Positions 49,270 through 58,167 of a stretch of 64,000 nucleotides of DNA are shown piece after piece. The notes beneath the pieces are model-generated. The model did not search any database. It was not told where the DNA came from and was given only the letters and a program-made list of their open reading frames with translations. The DNA is from Cohaesibacter marisflavi (GTDB lineage: Bacteria; Pseudomonadota; Alphaproteobacteria; Rhizobiales; Cohaesibacteraceae): positions 1-64,000 of the forward strand of contig NZ_FOVR01000016.1 of the NCBI RefSeq assembly GCF_900115225.1. Reading direction: 5' to 3'. The translations under genes were made by a program, and so were the position numbers. How positions within the stretch are numbered: position 1 is the stretch's first letter; each line of letters begins with the position of its first letter.

Positions 49270-50289
49270 ATGACCAAAATGCGACAAGAAACCGAAGAGA
49301 TTCCGGTAGCCGTCGCCCGGTTGCTCGAAACCGCACCTGAAACCATCGCCCCCATCGCCAAGGCCTTCAAGACCTTTGACCCTCGGGTCGTCGTCACCAT
49401 CGCCCGTGGGTCTTCAGACCATGCTGCCTATTTCCTCAAATATGCCATCGAACTGGTGCTCGGCCTGCCCGTCGCCTCGCAAGGTCCTTCCATCGCCTCC
49501 ATCTATGGCGCTCCGATGAAAATGGGAGGAGCAGCGACGATTGCCATTTCCCAGTCCGGTGCCAGCTCCGACATTGTTGCCATGGCCGAAACAGCGCGCA
49601 AGGGAGGAGCCCTCACCGCCGCCCTGGTCAACACCCTTCCCTCGCCGCTCTCGCAGGCCTGTGAGCATGCATTAGACATCAGGGCTGGCACGGAATATGC
49701 CGTTGCAGCGACCAAATCCTACGTCAACTCGATTGTCGCCGGCCTCGCCCTCATCGCTTATTGGGCTGAAGACGACGCCTTGAAAACAGCGCTTGAGCGT
49801 CTGCCCGAACAACTCGAAAAGGCCGAAAGCCTCGACTGGTCTCATATGTTGGAACCTGTGGCAAAGGCCCAGTCGCTATATATGCTCGGGCGCGGCCCGA
49901 CTATGGCGATCGCGGCCGAAGCCGCCCTCAAATGCAAGGAAACCAGCGAGCTGCATGCTGAAGCCTATTCCTCGGCTGAAATGCTGCACGGACCGGTGTC
50001 GCTGGTGGATCGGGACTTCCCCGTCATTGCCTTTGCCGCACGCGACGCCGCTGAAAGCTCTATCGTTGACATCGTCAAGGGCGTTGTTGCCAAGAACCCG
50101 CATTGCTATATTTCATCCGACCAATCAGCCGATGCCATCCAGCTGCCCTTTGTCGCCACGGGTCATCCGCTGACCGATGCGCTGGCCCTGATCGTGCCAT
50201 TCTATCGCTTCGTGGAGCAGCTCTCTCTCAAGCGCGGACTGGACCCGGACAATCCGGCTGCGCTCAAGAAAGTGACGGTGACGCGATGA
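49270..50289 (+). CDS. SIS-domain amino-sugar phosphate deaminase/isomerase (NagB-II type)
   Basis: A 339-residue protein with two SIS domains and no glutaminase domain, so it resembles the isomerase half of GlmS. Phosphate loops are TIARGSSDHAA (about residue 42) and AISQSGASSDIVAMAE (about 94). The C-terminal ELHAEAYSSAEMLHGPVSLV and the end SLKRGLDPDNPAALKKVTVTR are typical of AgaS/NagB-II proteins. It should convert glucosamine-6-phosphate to fructose-6-phosphate and ammonia, acting after NagA. Its stop codon overlaps the nagA ATG. Confidence 0.87.
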   Translation: MTKMRQETEEIPVAVARLLETAPETIAPIAKAFKTFDPRVVVTIARGSSDHAAYFLKYAIELVLGLPVASQGPSIASIYGAPMKMGGAATIAISQSGASSDIVAMAETARKGGALTAALVNTLPSPLSQACEHALDIRAGTEYAVAATKSYVNSIVAGLALIAYWAEDDALKTALERLPEQLEKAESLDWSHMLEPVAKAQSLYMLGRGPTMAIAAEAALKCKETSELHAEAYSSAEMLHGPVSLVDRDFPVIAFAARDAAESSIVDIVKGVVAKNPHCYISSDQSADAIQLPFVATGHPLTDALALIVPFYRFVEQLSLKRGLDPDNPAALKKVTVTR

Positions 50290-51455
50290 CCAAGCCGACA
50301 GCCTTTTGCGCCGACCGCATTTTCGATGGCAATCGCTTCACGGGAAAAGCGGCATTGCTTGTTGATGGAGACACGGTTACAGGCATCGTGAAGCAGGATT
50401 CAATCCCCTCCCATTATGCGCAGCACGCCAACAAGGCACCAATGATCGTGCCGGGTTTTGTCGATTTGCAGGTCAATGGCGGCGGTGGCGCTCTGCTCAA
50501 CGAGACACCCACGCAAGAGGGCATCGCAACCATTTGTGAGGCACACGCTCGCTTTGGCACCACGGCCTTGATGCCAACGCTCATCACCGACGGGCCAGAC
50601 GTGCGCGACCGGGCGCTGGAGGCAGGCAAACAGGCAGCAAAAGCAAAGACCGCCGGTTTCCTCGGCCTTCATCTGGAAGGCCCACATCTATCCGTGCCAC
50701 GCAAAGGCGTGCATGTGGCCGATTTCATCCGCCCGATGGAAGAGCAGGATCTCTCCGTTCTCCTTGCCGCGCAAGGCACTTTCGGCAAGAGCATGATCAC
50801 CATCGCACCGGAAAATGTCACCATTGATCAGGTCAAAGCCCTAGTGGAGGCGGGTTGGCATGTCAGCCTCGGACACACCGATTGCGATGCCGAAACCGCC
50901 TTTGCCTATTTTGAGGCAGGGGCCAGCATGGCAACCCACCTCTTCAACGCCATGAGCCAGATGCGCAACCGCGAGCCCGGTCTGGTGGGCGCTGTACTGA
51001 CCACCGACAAGGCCTATTGCGGCATGATCGCCGATGGCTACCATATCGCCAACGCCAACATGCGCGTTGCCCTTCATGCCAAACAGGGGCCGGGACGCAT
51101 TTTCTTTGTTACCGACGCCATGTCACCCACGGGCACAGACGTAACGGAATTCATCCTTAGCGGCCGCCAGACCTTCCGCCGCGACGGGCGTCTCGCCCTT
51201 GCTGATGGCACGCTGGCTGGCGCCGATATCGACATGATCTCCATGGTCCGCAAAGCGCTCGCAACGCTACCACTATCACTGGAAGAAGCCCTGAAGATGG
51301 CCTCACGCTATCCGAGCGAAGCCATTGGAGCGCAGAGCAAGGGCAGGCTCAAACCCGGCTCTGATGCTGATTTCCTCCTGCTGGATGAAACGCTTTGCTT
51401 GCAATCCACATGGATCGGCGGCACCTGCGCCCATAGCAACAATAATAACAACTAG
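50286..51455 (+). CDS. nagA: N-acetylglucosamine-6-phosphate deacetylase
   Basis: A 389-residue amidohydrolase-fold enzyme that removes acetate from GlcNAc-6-phosphate. Metal and catalytic motifs are visible: PGFVDLQVNGGGG near residue 57, GLHLEGPHLS (metal Glu), HVSLGHTDCDAE (His), ATHLFNAMSQM (His) and the catalytic Asp in FFVTDAMSPTG. The C-terminal GRLKPGSDADFLLLD returns to the beta-sandwich. The ATG at 50286 overlaps the upstream stop codon (ATGA); the longer frame is inside the SIS gene. The last five residues are all Asn, encoded by a short AAC/AAT run, a harmless oddity. Confidence 0.94.
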   Translation: MTKPTAFCADRIFDGNRFTGKAALLVDGDTVTGIVKQDSIPSHYAQHANKAPMIVPGFVDLQVNGGGGALLNETPTQEGIATICEAHARFGTTALMPTLITDGPDVRDRALEAGKQAAKAKTAGFLGLHLEGPHLSVPRKGVHVADFIRPMEEQDLSVLLAAQGTFGKSMITIAPENVTIDQVKALVEAGWHVSLGHTDCDAETAFAYFEAGASMATHLFNAMSQMRNREPGLVGAVLTTDKAYCGMIADGYHIANANMRVALHAKQGPGRIFFVTDAMSPTGTDVTEFILSGRQTFRRDGRLALADGTLAGADIDMISMVRKALATLPLSLEEALKMASRYPSEAIGAQSKGRLKPGSDADFLLLDETLCLQSTWIGGTCAHSNNNNN

Positions 51456-51466
51456 GGGCCTGCTGA

Positions 51467-52375
51467 ATGATCGTATGCTTTGATATTGGCGGCTCCACAA
51501 TCAAGGGTGCTCTGGTGGACGATCCTCAAAAGATCAGCCCCGAGCCGCGCATTCCAACGCCGGGCACTGATTTCGAGGCCTTTGTCTCGGCACTACTGAG
51601 CGTCATTGATAGGGCAAAAAAGCCACCGCAGCGGGTTTCCATTTCCATTGCCGGTTTCCAGAATCCGAAAACCGGCCTTGGCATAGTTGCCAACATCCCT
51701 TGCCTGCATGGTCGCCCGATTGCCGCTGATCTGGAAAAGGCCCTTGGCCTTCCGGTGACTATAGCCAATGACGCCGACTGCTTTGCCATTGCGGAAGCCG
51801 AATTCGGTGCAGGCGCTGGCCATCGCGTGGTCTTCGGCGTTATTCTTGGCACGGGCGTTGGCGGTGGCCTCGTCATTGACGGGCAATTGATCAACAAAAA
51901 CGGCGGTTATGCTGGCGAATGGGGTCACGGACCTGTTGCCGCCACCATGGCAGGCTCACCACCAGCAACCCTACCCCGCTTCGCCTGTGGTTGCGGACTG
52001 GAAGGCTGCATCGACGCCACATGCGGCGCCCGTGGCCTTGAAAAGATCCATCGCCACATCCATGGTATCGATGCCACCTCGGAAGAAATCCTGAAAAGCT
52101 GGCACGATCGCGCACCTGCGGCCTGCCGGACCATCGATATCTATCTCGATATTCTCTCCGCTCCTCTGGCCTTGATCATCAATACCGTCGGAGCGTCGGT
52201 CGTCCCTGTGGGCGGCGGCCTTTCCAACGAGCCGAAACTGATCACCGCCATCGACCGGGCGGTCAGAAGCCGGATGCTGGTTGACCCGGAGACCCCGTTG
52301 GTTGTTCCTGCCCAAAACAAGGTGGAACCGGGCCTCATCGGTGCGGCCATTCTGGGCATGAGGCAAAGCACATAA
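51467..52375 (+). CDS. ROK-family sugar kinase (probable GlcNAc/MurNAc kinase)
   Basis: A 302-residue ROK protein without a DNA-binding domain, hence a kinase rather than a repressor. The ATP motif is MIVCFDIGGSTIKGALV. The catalytic Asp lies in IANDADCFAIAEA (about residue 103), with the Gly-rich GVILGTGVGGGLVIDG. The zinc motif GHGPV...CGCGLEGCIDATCG is complete. Within this operon it is the only visible candidate to phosphorylate imported amino sugar at C6 for MurQ and NagA. The specificity (GlcNAc, MurNAc or both) is not readable from sequence. Confidence 0.87.
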   Translation: MIVCFDIGGSTIKGALVDDPQKISPEPRIPTPGTDFEAFVSALLSVIDRAKKPPQRVSISIAGFQNPKTGLGIVANIPCLHGRPIAADLEKALGLPVTIANDADCFAIAEAEFGAGAGHRVVFGVILGTGVGGGLVIDGQLINKNGGYAGEWGHGPVAATMAGSPPATLPRFACGCGLEGCIDATCGARGLEKIHRHIHGIDATSEEILKSWHDRAPAACRTIDIYLDILSAPLALIINTVGASVVPVGGGLSNEPKLITAIDRAVRSRMLVDPETPLVVPAQNKVEPGLIGAAILGMRQST

Positions 52376-52411
52376 CCCCATTTTGCAACAGATGAACGGA
52401 GGCACTCCGCA

Positions 52412-53158
52412 ATGACTTCCAGCAAGCACGACGGCAAAGGCTCAACACTGCTGGAAATCTGCGTGGACAATAGGGACGGCCTTCAAACCGCGATCAGCTC
52501 GGGCGCCGACCGCATCGAACTTTGCTCTTCCCTTGCCTCCGGCGGACTCACTCCATCCATCGGCTTCATGGCCCTCGCGGCAAAAACAAGCCCGCTTCCA
52601 GTTCATGCTCTCATTCGCCCGCGCAGCGGTGACTTCTGTTTCAATGCGCAGGATATCGCCATCATGGCGCATGATATCGTGGCGGCGAGAAGCGCAGGCC
52701 TTGCCGGTGTTGTTATCGGGGCCTCAAAAGAGGATGGGCGACTGGACCTCGGTACGCTTGAAACCCTGATCAAGGCAGCAGGGCCATTGGACATCACCTT
52801 GCACCGCGCTTTTGACATGGTGTCGGATTTTACCGAAGCACTGGATCAGGCGGCCAGCCTTGGCATCAAGCGCATTCTCACCTCGGGCGGGGCCGCTTCG
52901 GCCCCTGAGGCAATCGATCACTTGCAAGAGTTGATCCGGCAAGGCGGCGATACCATAACCATCATGCCCGGCGGCGGTATCAACGCTGACACAGTCCAGC
53001 CATTCATCAAGATGGGCGCCAGAGAAATCCACGCCTCCTGCTCAAGCCCGCAAGGCCCGACGGGCAAGGTTGCAGACCTTGGCTTCTCTCTGCCCTCCGA
53101 GCGGCAAACCGATCCTGACAAGATCAGAGCGCTAAAAACCGGTCTCCTTGCTGTATAA
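52412..53158 (+). CDS. cutC: CutC family TIM-barrel protein
   Basis: A 248-residue TIM-barrel protein of the CutC family, historically linked to copper homeostasis but biochemically undefined. Conserved stretches are LLEICVDNRDGLQTAISSGADRIELCSSLASGGLTPS, VHALIRPRSGDFCFN, GVVIGASKEDGRLD, ITLHRAFDM, RILTSGGAASAPE and IMPGGGINADTV. GGAGG precedes the ATG 36 bases after the kinase gene, so it is the last gene of the amino-sugar operon. The location and barrel fold suggest an enzymatic role in carbohydrate metabolism here rather than metal handling. That is an inference. Confidence 0.9.
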   Translation: MTSSKHDGKGSTLLEICVDNRDGLQTAISSGADRIELCSSLASGGLTPSIGFMALAAKTSPLPVHALIRPRSGDFCFNAQDIAIMAHDIVAARSAGLAGVVIGASKEDGRLDLGTLETLIKAAGPLDITLHRAFDMVSDFTEALDQAASLGIKRILTSGGAASAPEAIDHLQELIRQGGDTITIMPGGGINADTVQPFIKMGAREIHASCSSPQGPTGKVADLGFSLPSERQTDPDKIRALKTGLLAV

Positions 53159-53159
53159 A

Positions 53160-53191
53160 AAAGCGCGAGACAGGAGCCTGCCTCGCGCTTT
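53160..53191. terminator. Bidirectional terminator between cutC and PLP-enzyme operons
   Basis: AAAGCGCGAG (53160-53169) / CTCGCGCTTT (53182-53191), 10 bp. Rightward it is followed by GATTTT, and leftward by a run of six Ts. It separates two convergent operons. Confidence 0.85.
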
Positions 53192-53221
53192 GATTTTCAA
53201 GTCAAGGCTGGCCTGACGCTA

Positions 53222-54691
53222 TCAGCCCATGAAGGAGGTGATGAGCTTGTCCCACTGGGGCAGATCATCTACCAGCTGATCCCAGAAAGCCTGATCCCGA
53301 CGGCTGTCAAAATCTTTCAGCTCAACGCCCTGCTGCTCGACCCAGGTGTAGTAACCCAGATTGAAGATGCGCTCGCGATCAATGCGGGTAAGCTCTGACA
53401 CATGATCCACCGAAGCACCGATGATCTGTGCGCCGAAGGCCTGCGCTGCAACGGTCTTGTCGAAGCGATTGCCGAAATATTTCTGCAAGGCTTTCGGCTG
53501 CTCGGTGCTATACATATCAGCCCCGTCGGTCGCGATTGTCATGATGACATCATCGGCCCCCAGCTTCTGATATTTGGCCAGCTTGATGGCGCCAAGCACG
53601 TTGGCAATGGAAGACAGTCCCAACGCGGACAGTTGTTCGATCAGCTCCGGCTCAACGCCACGATAGTCTTTCAGATAATCCTGCCCGTCCGGACGGTTGA
53701 ACACCAGATTGAGCATGTCCGACCCGGCTTCGGAAAGACCGATGACATAGTCGGAATTCATCACATTATGGATGAGCGGCACATGCTTGTCGCCGATGCC
53801 CTGAATATTATGGTCACCATAGCCATTATAAAGCAGGGTTGGGCATTCAAGCGCTTCGACCACGGCGATGTCAGCACCATAATGCTGCTTGAGGTGATCC
53901 CCGGCGGCCAGCGTCCCCGAAGAGCCGGAGGCTGAAACGAAACCAGCCATATTGAGTGTGCCGTCCCCGTTGAGAGCATCGAAAATACGCCCCAGAGCCG
54001 CACCGGTTACCGCGCGATGCGCTGCATAGTTGGCAAATTCGGCAAACTGGTTGAGGATCACATTGTCAGGATCCTGACTGAGCTGGTTGCAGGCGTCATA
54101 GATCTCCTTGACGTTGCTCTCGCAGCCCGGTGTGCGGATGATGTCGTCATTGCTGAGCGTCCAGCTTTCCAGCCAGTTGAAGCGCTCCTGACTCATCCCC
54201 TCGGGCAGAACAGCCACCCCGTGGCATTCCAGAATACGCGAAATGGCGACCCCGCCGCGGCAATAGTTGCCCGTGGAAGGCCATACGGCACGCTGGGAAT
54301 AGGGGTCGAAATTGCCCGACACCAATCGCTGCACGAGGCACGCATAGGCGGGCAACACCTTATGTGCCTTGATCATGGGGAAGCGGTTGCCAAGGGCGAT
54401 GACGATCTTGGCATCAACGCCTGTCAGTTCCTTGGGCAGCACAATGTGATCAGGCACATCGACCAGTCCCTTGCGCTCGGCATCATTGTGCCAATGAACG
54501 CGGAACAGGTTGCGTGAATCCGCTGCATCGGGATCAACGCTCTTCAGATCCGCCGCCATATCTCCCAGATGCGCAACCGGGTCTATCAGCTCGGCAAACA
54601 GTGGCAGGCGAATATCGTATCGGCGAAAAGACTCAGCAACCTTCTTGAGGGCTTTCTCGTCGGCGATTTCAGGTTTGAACACAAATGTCAT
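53222..54691 (-). CDS. Fold-type-II PLP-dependent enzyme, function unassigned
   Basis: A 489-residue enzyme of the tryptophan-synthase-beta/cysteine-synthase superfamily. The probable Schiff-base Lys is in FPMIKAHKVLPAYACLV (about residue 119-124). The substrate loop is PSTGNYCRGGVAISRILECHG, and the phosphate-binding loop is SASGSSGTLAAGDHLK near 260. It is about 100 residues longer than ordinary members, with an N-terminal extension of about 100 residues and a C-terminal tail. It is the last gene of the TRAP/carbamoylase/DAP-lyase operon, with its start overlapping the upstream stop codon (ATGA). It may deaminate or eliminate from an amino acid released by the carbamoylases. No closer assignment is justified. 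Confidence 0.82.
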   Translation of the reverse strand: MTFVFKPEIADEKALKKVAESFRRYDIRLPLFAELIDPVAHLGDMAADLKSVDPDAADSRNLFRVHWHNDAERKGLVDVPDHIVLPKELTGVDAKIVIALGNRFPMIKAHKVLPAYACLVQRLVSGNFDPYSQRAVWPSTGNYCRGGVAISRILECHGVAVLPEGMSQERFNWLESWTLSNDDIIRTPGCESNVKEIYDACNQLSQDPDNVILNQFAEFANYAAHRAVTGAALGRIFDALNGDGTLNMAGFVSASGSSGTLAAGDHLKQHYGADIAVVEALECPTLLYNGYGDHNIQGIGDKHVPLIHNVMNSDYVIGLSEAGSDMLNLVFNRPDGQDYLKDYRGVEPELIEQLSALGLSSIANVLGAIKLAKYQKLGADDVIMTIATDGADMYSTEQPKALQKYFGNRFDKTVAAQAFGAQIIGASVDHVSELTRIDRERIFNLGYYTWVEQQGVELKDFDSRRDQAFWDQLVDDLPQWDKLITSFMG

Positions 54692-55611
54692 GATTTTTTC
54701 GGTTCGGTAATCGGGGTGTAGTTTTCGGGTTCACGGTAACGCTGGAAATTGAACACGTTCTTGCGGATCTCGTCGCAGCGATCCAGATCAGCTTCAAAGA
54801 AGACGAGCTCGTCTTCCAGCGTCTTGGCCTGCGCCACGATCTGGCCGGTCGGATCGATGATGCAGGAGCCACCGATCAAATCGCAGCCTTCTTCCTTGCC
54901 AGCTTTGGCCACGCCGACGATCCACATGCCGTTCTGATAGGCCCCCGCCTGCATGACGAGTTCATTATGGAAGTCCTGCAGATGATCATGTTCAGGCGCT
55001 TGCGGATAATGCACCGGGGTGTTGTAGCCGATCATCACCAGCTCCGCATCGCGCAGGCCCAGCACGCGATAGGTTTCTGGCCAGCGACGGTCATTGCAGA
55101 TGCACATGCCCATCTTGCCACCAAAGGCATCAAAGGTCTGGAAGCCCAGATCGCCGCTTTCAAAATAACGCCGTTCCAGATGCTGGAAAGGACGCCAATC
55201 TTCATATTCACTATGACCGGGCAGATGGACCTTGCGATATTTCCCGACAATCTCACCGGTCTTGTCGACGATGATGGTGGTGTTGAAATGGCGCGTGGTG
55301 TCGCCTTCCTTGACCAGTTCTGCATAGCCGAGATAGAAGCCCATCTGGTATTTCTTGGCAGCATCAAACAGCGACTGGGTTTCAGCGCTTGGCATCTCCG
55401 TTTCGAAGAAGGAATCGATATCGGCCTGATCTTCAAAATACCAGCGCGGGAAGAAGGTGGTCAGCGCCAGCTCCGGGAAAGCGATCAGCTCAACGCCCAG
55501 CGCATGCGCCTCTTCCATCAGCTTGAGGCAACGGGCAACAACTTCCGTACGCGTTTCTTCACGCGCGATAGGCCCAAGCTGGGCCGCAGCAATTTTCAAT
55601 GGACGGGACAT
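54688..55611 (-). CDS. N-carbamoyl-D-amino-acid hydrolase (nitrilase superfamily)
   Basis: A 307-residue carbon-nitrogen hydrolase that follows the Agrobacterium D-carbamoylase over its full length (304 residues). The catalytic triad is in place: E47 in FPELALTTFFPRW, the Lys in GKYRKVHLPGHSEYE and the Cys in GMCICNDRRWPET. Other shared segments are RPFQHLERRYFESGDLGFQ, MQAGAYQNG and EEGCDLIGGSCII. It would remove the carbamoyl group of an N-carbamoyl-D-amino acid to give the D-amino acid, CO2 and ammonia. In this operon it is paired with an M20 carbamoylase and a DAP ammonia-lyase. No hydantoinase gene is adjacent. Confidence 0.9.
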   Translation of the reverse strand: MSRPLKIAAAQLGPIAREETRTEVVARCLKLMEEAHALGVELIAFPELALTTFFPRWYFEDQADIDSFFETEMPSAETQSLFDAAKKYQMGFYLGYAELVKEGDTTRHFNTTIIVDKTGEIVGKYRKVHLPGHSEYEDWRPFQHLERRYFESGDLGFQTFDAFGGKMGMCICNDRRWPETYRVLGLRDAELVMIGYNTPVHYPQAPEHDHLQDFHNELVMQAGAYQNGMWIVGVAKAGKEEGCDLIGGSCIIDPTGQIVAQAKTLEDELVFFEADLDRCDEIRKNVFNFQRYREPENYTPITEPKKS

Positions 55612-55621
55612 AGCCTTATCC

Positions 55622-56869
55622 TTATTTTTCTTCAGCTTTAGTCAATGCAGCTTGCAGCAGCACGTTGGCGCCTGCCTGCAGCTCTTCGGGGGCGGTGTAT
55701 TCTTCAATATTGTGGCTGATGCCACCCTTTGAGGGCACGAAGACCATTGCGGTTGGACAGTTGGGTGCAAACATCTGAGCATCATGACCGGCGCCAGAAG
55801 GCATCCGGCGCACGGCATAGCCCTGCTCTTTGGCCGTACCAGCAATTAGATCAACCATGGAGCTATCAAACATCACCGGCTCGAAGCGAGCGAGTTTGCG
55901 CGCGATATAGCTCACGCCTTCAGCCTTGCAGATGGCTTCGATTTCAGCGGCCAGCATGCTTTCGGCTTGCTGCAGCTTGACTTCATCGATATTGCGCAGA
56001 TCCACTGTCATGCGAGCCTTGCGCGCGATCACATTGACCAGATTGGGGTCAAGCTCATTGACACCAACAGTCGCGACCTGGCTATCGCCAATTGCGCCAG
56101 CCACCTTGCGGGCGGCAACAGCAACTGCCGCGGCAGCAAACCCGGCGTCGTGGCGCAAACGCATCGGCGTTGTGCCGGCATGGTTGGATTCACCCTCGAT
56201 GACATATTCGGTCCAAGAAATACCCTGAACACCGGTGACAGCCCCGATGAGATCGCCTTCCTCTTCCAGAACTGGCCCCTGCTCCACATGGATTTCAAAG
56301 AAGCAATAAGGATCGATATGGCCCGGATCGGTTTCACCGGCATAGCCAATGCGCGCCAGTTCCTCGCCAACAACAAAGCCCTCCGCATCCTTGATAGCCA
56401 AGGCTTCATCGAGCGGCAAAGAGCCGCGATCCACCGCGCTGCCCATCATATCAGGCGCAAAGCGCGAGCCTTCCTCGTTGGTGAAGGCAGCAACCACAAT
56501 CGGACGCAGCGGCACATAGCCACTATCCTTGAGCACAGAAACCACTTCCAGCCCGGCCAGCACACCAAGGTTGCCGTCATAAAGACCACCGGTGGCCACC
56601 GTATCGATATGGGAACCAATCATGACCGGCGGCAGATCTTCACGACCGGGCAAAACGCCCTTGAGGTTCCCGACCTTGTCGACGGTAACTGTAAGCCCCA
56701 GCTCTTTCATCCAGCCGACAACCCGGTCGCGGCCGAGTTTGTCCGTGTCGCTGAGCGCCAACCGACACACGCCGCCGCCCTCAAGTGCGCCATCTTGCCC
56801 CAAAGCCATAAGGCGCCCGAGCAAGCGGTCGATATCGATCCGCAGATTGCTGAAAGTCGGGTGTGTCAT
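55622..56869 (-). CDS. M20-family N-carbamoyl-amino-acid hydrolase (hydantoinase/carbamoylase family)
   Basis: A 415-residue binuclear metalloamidase of the L-carbamoylase/allantoate amidohydrolase group. Metal-site motifs are GSHIDTV (His), YDGNLGVLAGLE (bridging Asp), FTNEEGSRFAP (catalytic and metal Glu), FEIHVEQGPVLEEE (His) and the C-terminal GGISHNIEEYT (His). The dimerisation lid includes GESNHAGTTPM and AGHDAQMF. Substrate could be an N-carbamoyl-L-amino acid or a ureido acid. Its start overlaps the end of the DAP-lyase gene by four bases. Confidence 0.92.
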   Translation of the reverse strand: MTHPTFSNLRIDIDRLLGRLMALGQDGALEGGGVCRLALSDTDKLGRDRVVGWMKELGLTVTVDKVGNLKGVLPGREDLPPVMIGSHIDTVATGGLYDGNLGVLAGLEVVSVLKDSGYVPLRPIVVAAFTNEEGSRFAPDMMGSAVDRGSLPLDEALAIKDAEGFVVGEELARIGYAGETDPGHIDPYCFFEIHVEQGPVLEEEGDLIGAVTGVQGISWTEYVIEGESNHAGTTPMRLRHDAGFAAAAVAVAARKVAGAIGDSQVATVGVNELDPNLVNVIARKARMTVDLRNIDEVKLQQAESMLAAEIEAICKAEGVSYIARKLARFEPVMFDSSMVDLIAGTAKEQGYAVRRMPSGAGHDAQMFAPNCPTAMVFVPSKGGISHNIEEYTAPEELQAGANVLLQAALTKAEEK

Positions 56870-58062
56870 TGTTCAAGTACCTCACTTGCTGATTTGCCAA
56901 CAATTGTCTTGTAGGCTTCCGGATCCGTGTCCCCTTCGCTGTTGACTACGAAGATGCGGCTATCAGGTCCGAGCCCCATTTGTTTGCGTAACGCATCGTC
57001 CTGCGCGGCGGCAACAAGGCCAGCCAGACCGGAGATGCCCGTTTCACCAGCCACAACGGGGCGATCATCACCACCGCGTTCGGCCAGATAACGCATCATC
57101 ACCGGCACGGCGCCATCATTGAGCGTCACCATGAAATCGGCGCCGGTCTTGAGCACTGGCCAGGCAATGAGCGATACCTCACCGCAGGAAAGTCCGGCCA
57201 TGGCCGAGTCGATATCACCGGTTACGGGCACCGGCTTACCTGCAACAAGACTCTCATACCAACAGGCGCATTGTTCCGGCTCCACCAGCGTGGTCACCGG
57301 ACGCTTGTCGCCATAAGCCTGCCAGAAACGGGCCGCGCTGGCCGATGCCATGCCGCCAACACCAGCCTGCAGAAAAATATGCGTGACGGGTGGCTCATCC
57401 TTGAGCTGTTCCAGCGCCTCATCAACCATCATCATATAGCCTTGAGTTACATCACGCGGCGCCGTCACCGTCTCGCCATCCGATGTATCGGGAATAACGA
57501 ACCAGCCTTGTTCCTTGGCCGTCACGCCAGCCAGACGCACGGCATCATCAAACGAGCCATCCACTTCGCGGATCTCCGCCCCATAGGCGGCAATGGCATC
57601 CTTGCGCTGCTGGGTGACCGATGAGCAGACAAAAATCACACAACGACAACCAAACATCTGCGCCCCCCAAGCCACCGAGCGGCCGTGATTGCCATCTGTC
57701 GCGGCGGTAACCGTCAGCCCTGCAACCCGCGCCTTCATGTCTGGAGAAGTAAGATCGGGAGCCACCTCGCCCGCTTCTTCGGTCAGATGGCGGCTCAAGG
57801 CACGACTGACGGCAAAGGCACCTCCCAAAGGCTTGAAGCTGCCCAACCCGAAGCGGACGGATTCATCCTTGAAATAGATTTTGCCAACATTGAGCTCTGA
57901 GGCCAGATCGGACAGTTCGCGGATTGGCGACGGCGAATAGCCCGGCCAGCAGCCAATCGTGCGGCGTGCGATATCCATGCCATCCTTTTCGAAAGGAAGA
58001 GAAGGAAGCGTCCGGGACGCAAGAGGATTCCGCGCCGCTCGTTCAAGAGAAATCTTCATCAT
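56866..58062 (-). CDS. Diaminopropionate ammonia-lyase
   Basis: A 398-residue fold-type-II PLP enzyme of the DAPAL family (E. coli YgeX is 398). It converts 2,3-diaminopropionate to pyruvate and two ammonia. Motifs match: CWPGYSPSPIRELSDLA, the Schiff-base Lys in FKDESVRFGLGSFKPLGGAFA, TAATDGNHGRSVAWGAQ whose Asp is needed for the D-isomer in characterised enzymes, and the phosphate loop LQAGVGGMASA. The C-terminal VNSEGDTDPEAYK is a family signature. The gene follows the TRAP genes and precedes both carbamoylases on the minus strand, so the imported compound probably yields DAP. Confidence 0.92.
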   Translation of the reverse strand: MMKISLERAARNPLASRTLPSLPFEKDGMDIARRTIGCWPGYSPSPIRELSDLASELNVGKIYFKDESVRFGLGSFKPLGGAFAVSRALSRHLTEEAGEVAPDLTSPDMKARVAGLTVTAATDGNHGRSVAWGAQMFGCRCVIFVCSSVTQQRKDAIAAYGAEIREVDGSFDDAVRLAGVTAKEQGWFVIPDTSDGETVTAPRDVTQGYMMMVDEALEQLKDEPPVTHIFLQAGVGGMASASAARFWQAYGDKRPVTTLVEPEQCACWYESLVAGKPVPVTGDIDSAMAGLSCGEVSLIAWPVLKTGADFMVTLNDGAVPVMMRYLAERGGDDRPVVAGETGISGLAGLVAAAQDDALRKQMGLGPDSRIFVVNSEGDTDPEAYKTIVGKSASEVLEQ

Positions 58063-58167
58063 TGTCTTTTCTTATTCTGGTTTGATCGGCTCTTTTGATC
58101 CTCGCCGTGCCATTGATGCGCATCATCCAAGGCAAGGAACAGAAAAACCGCTCACAAGGACGGAAAG

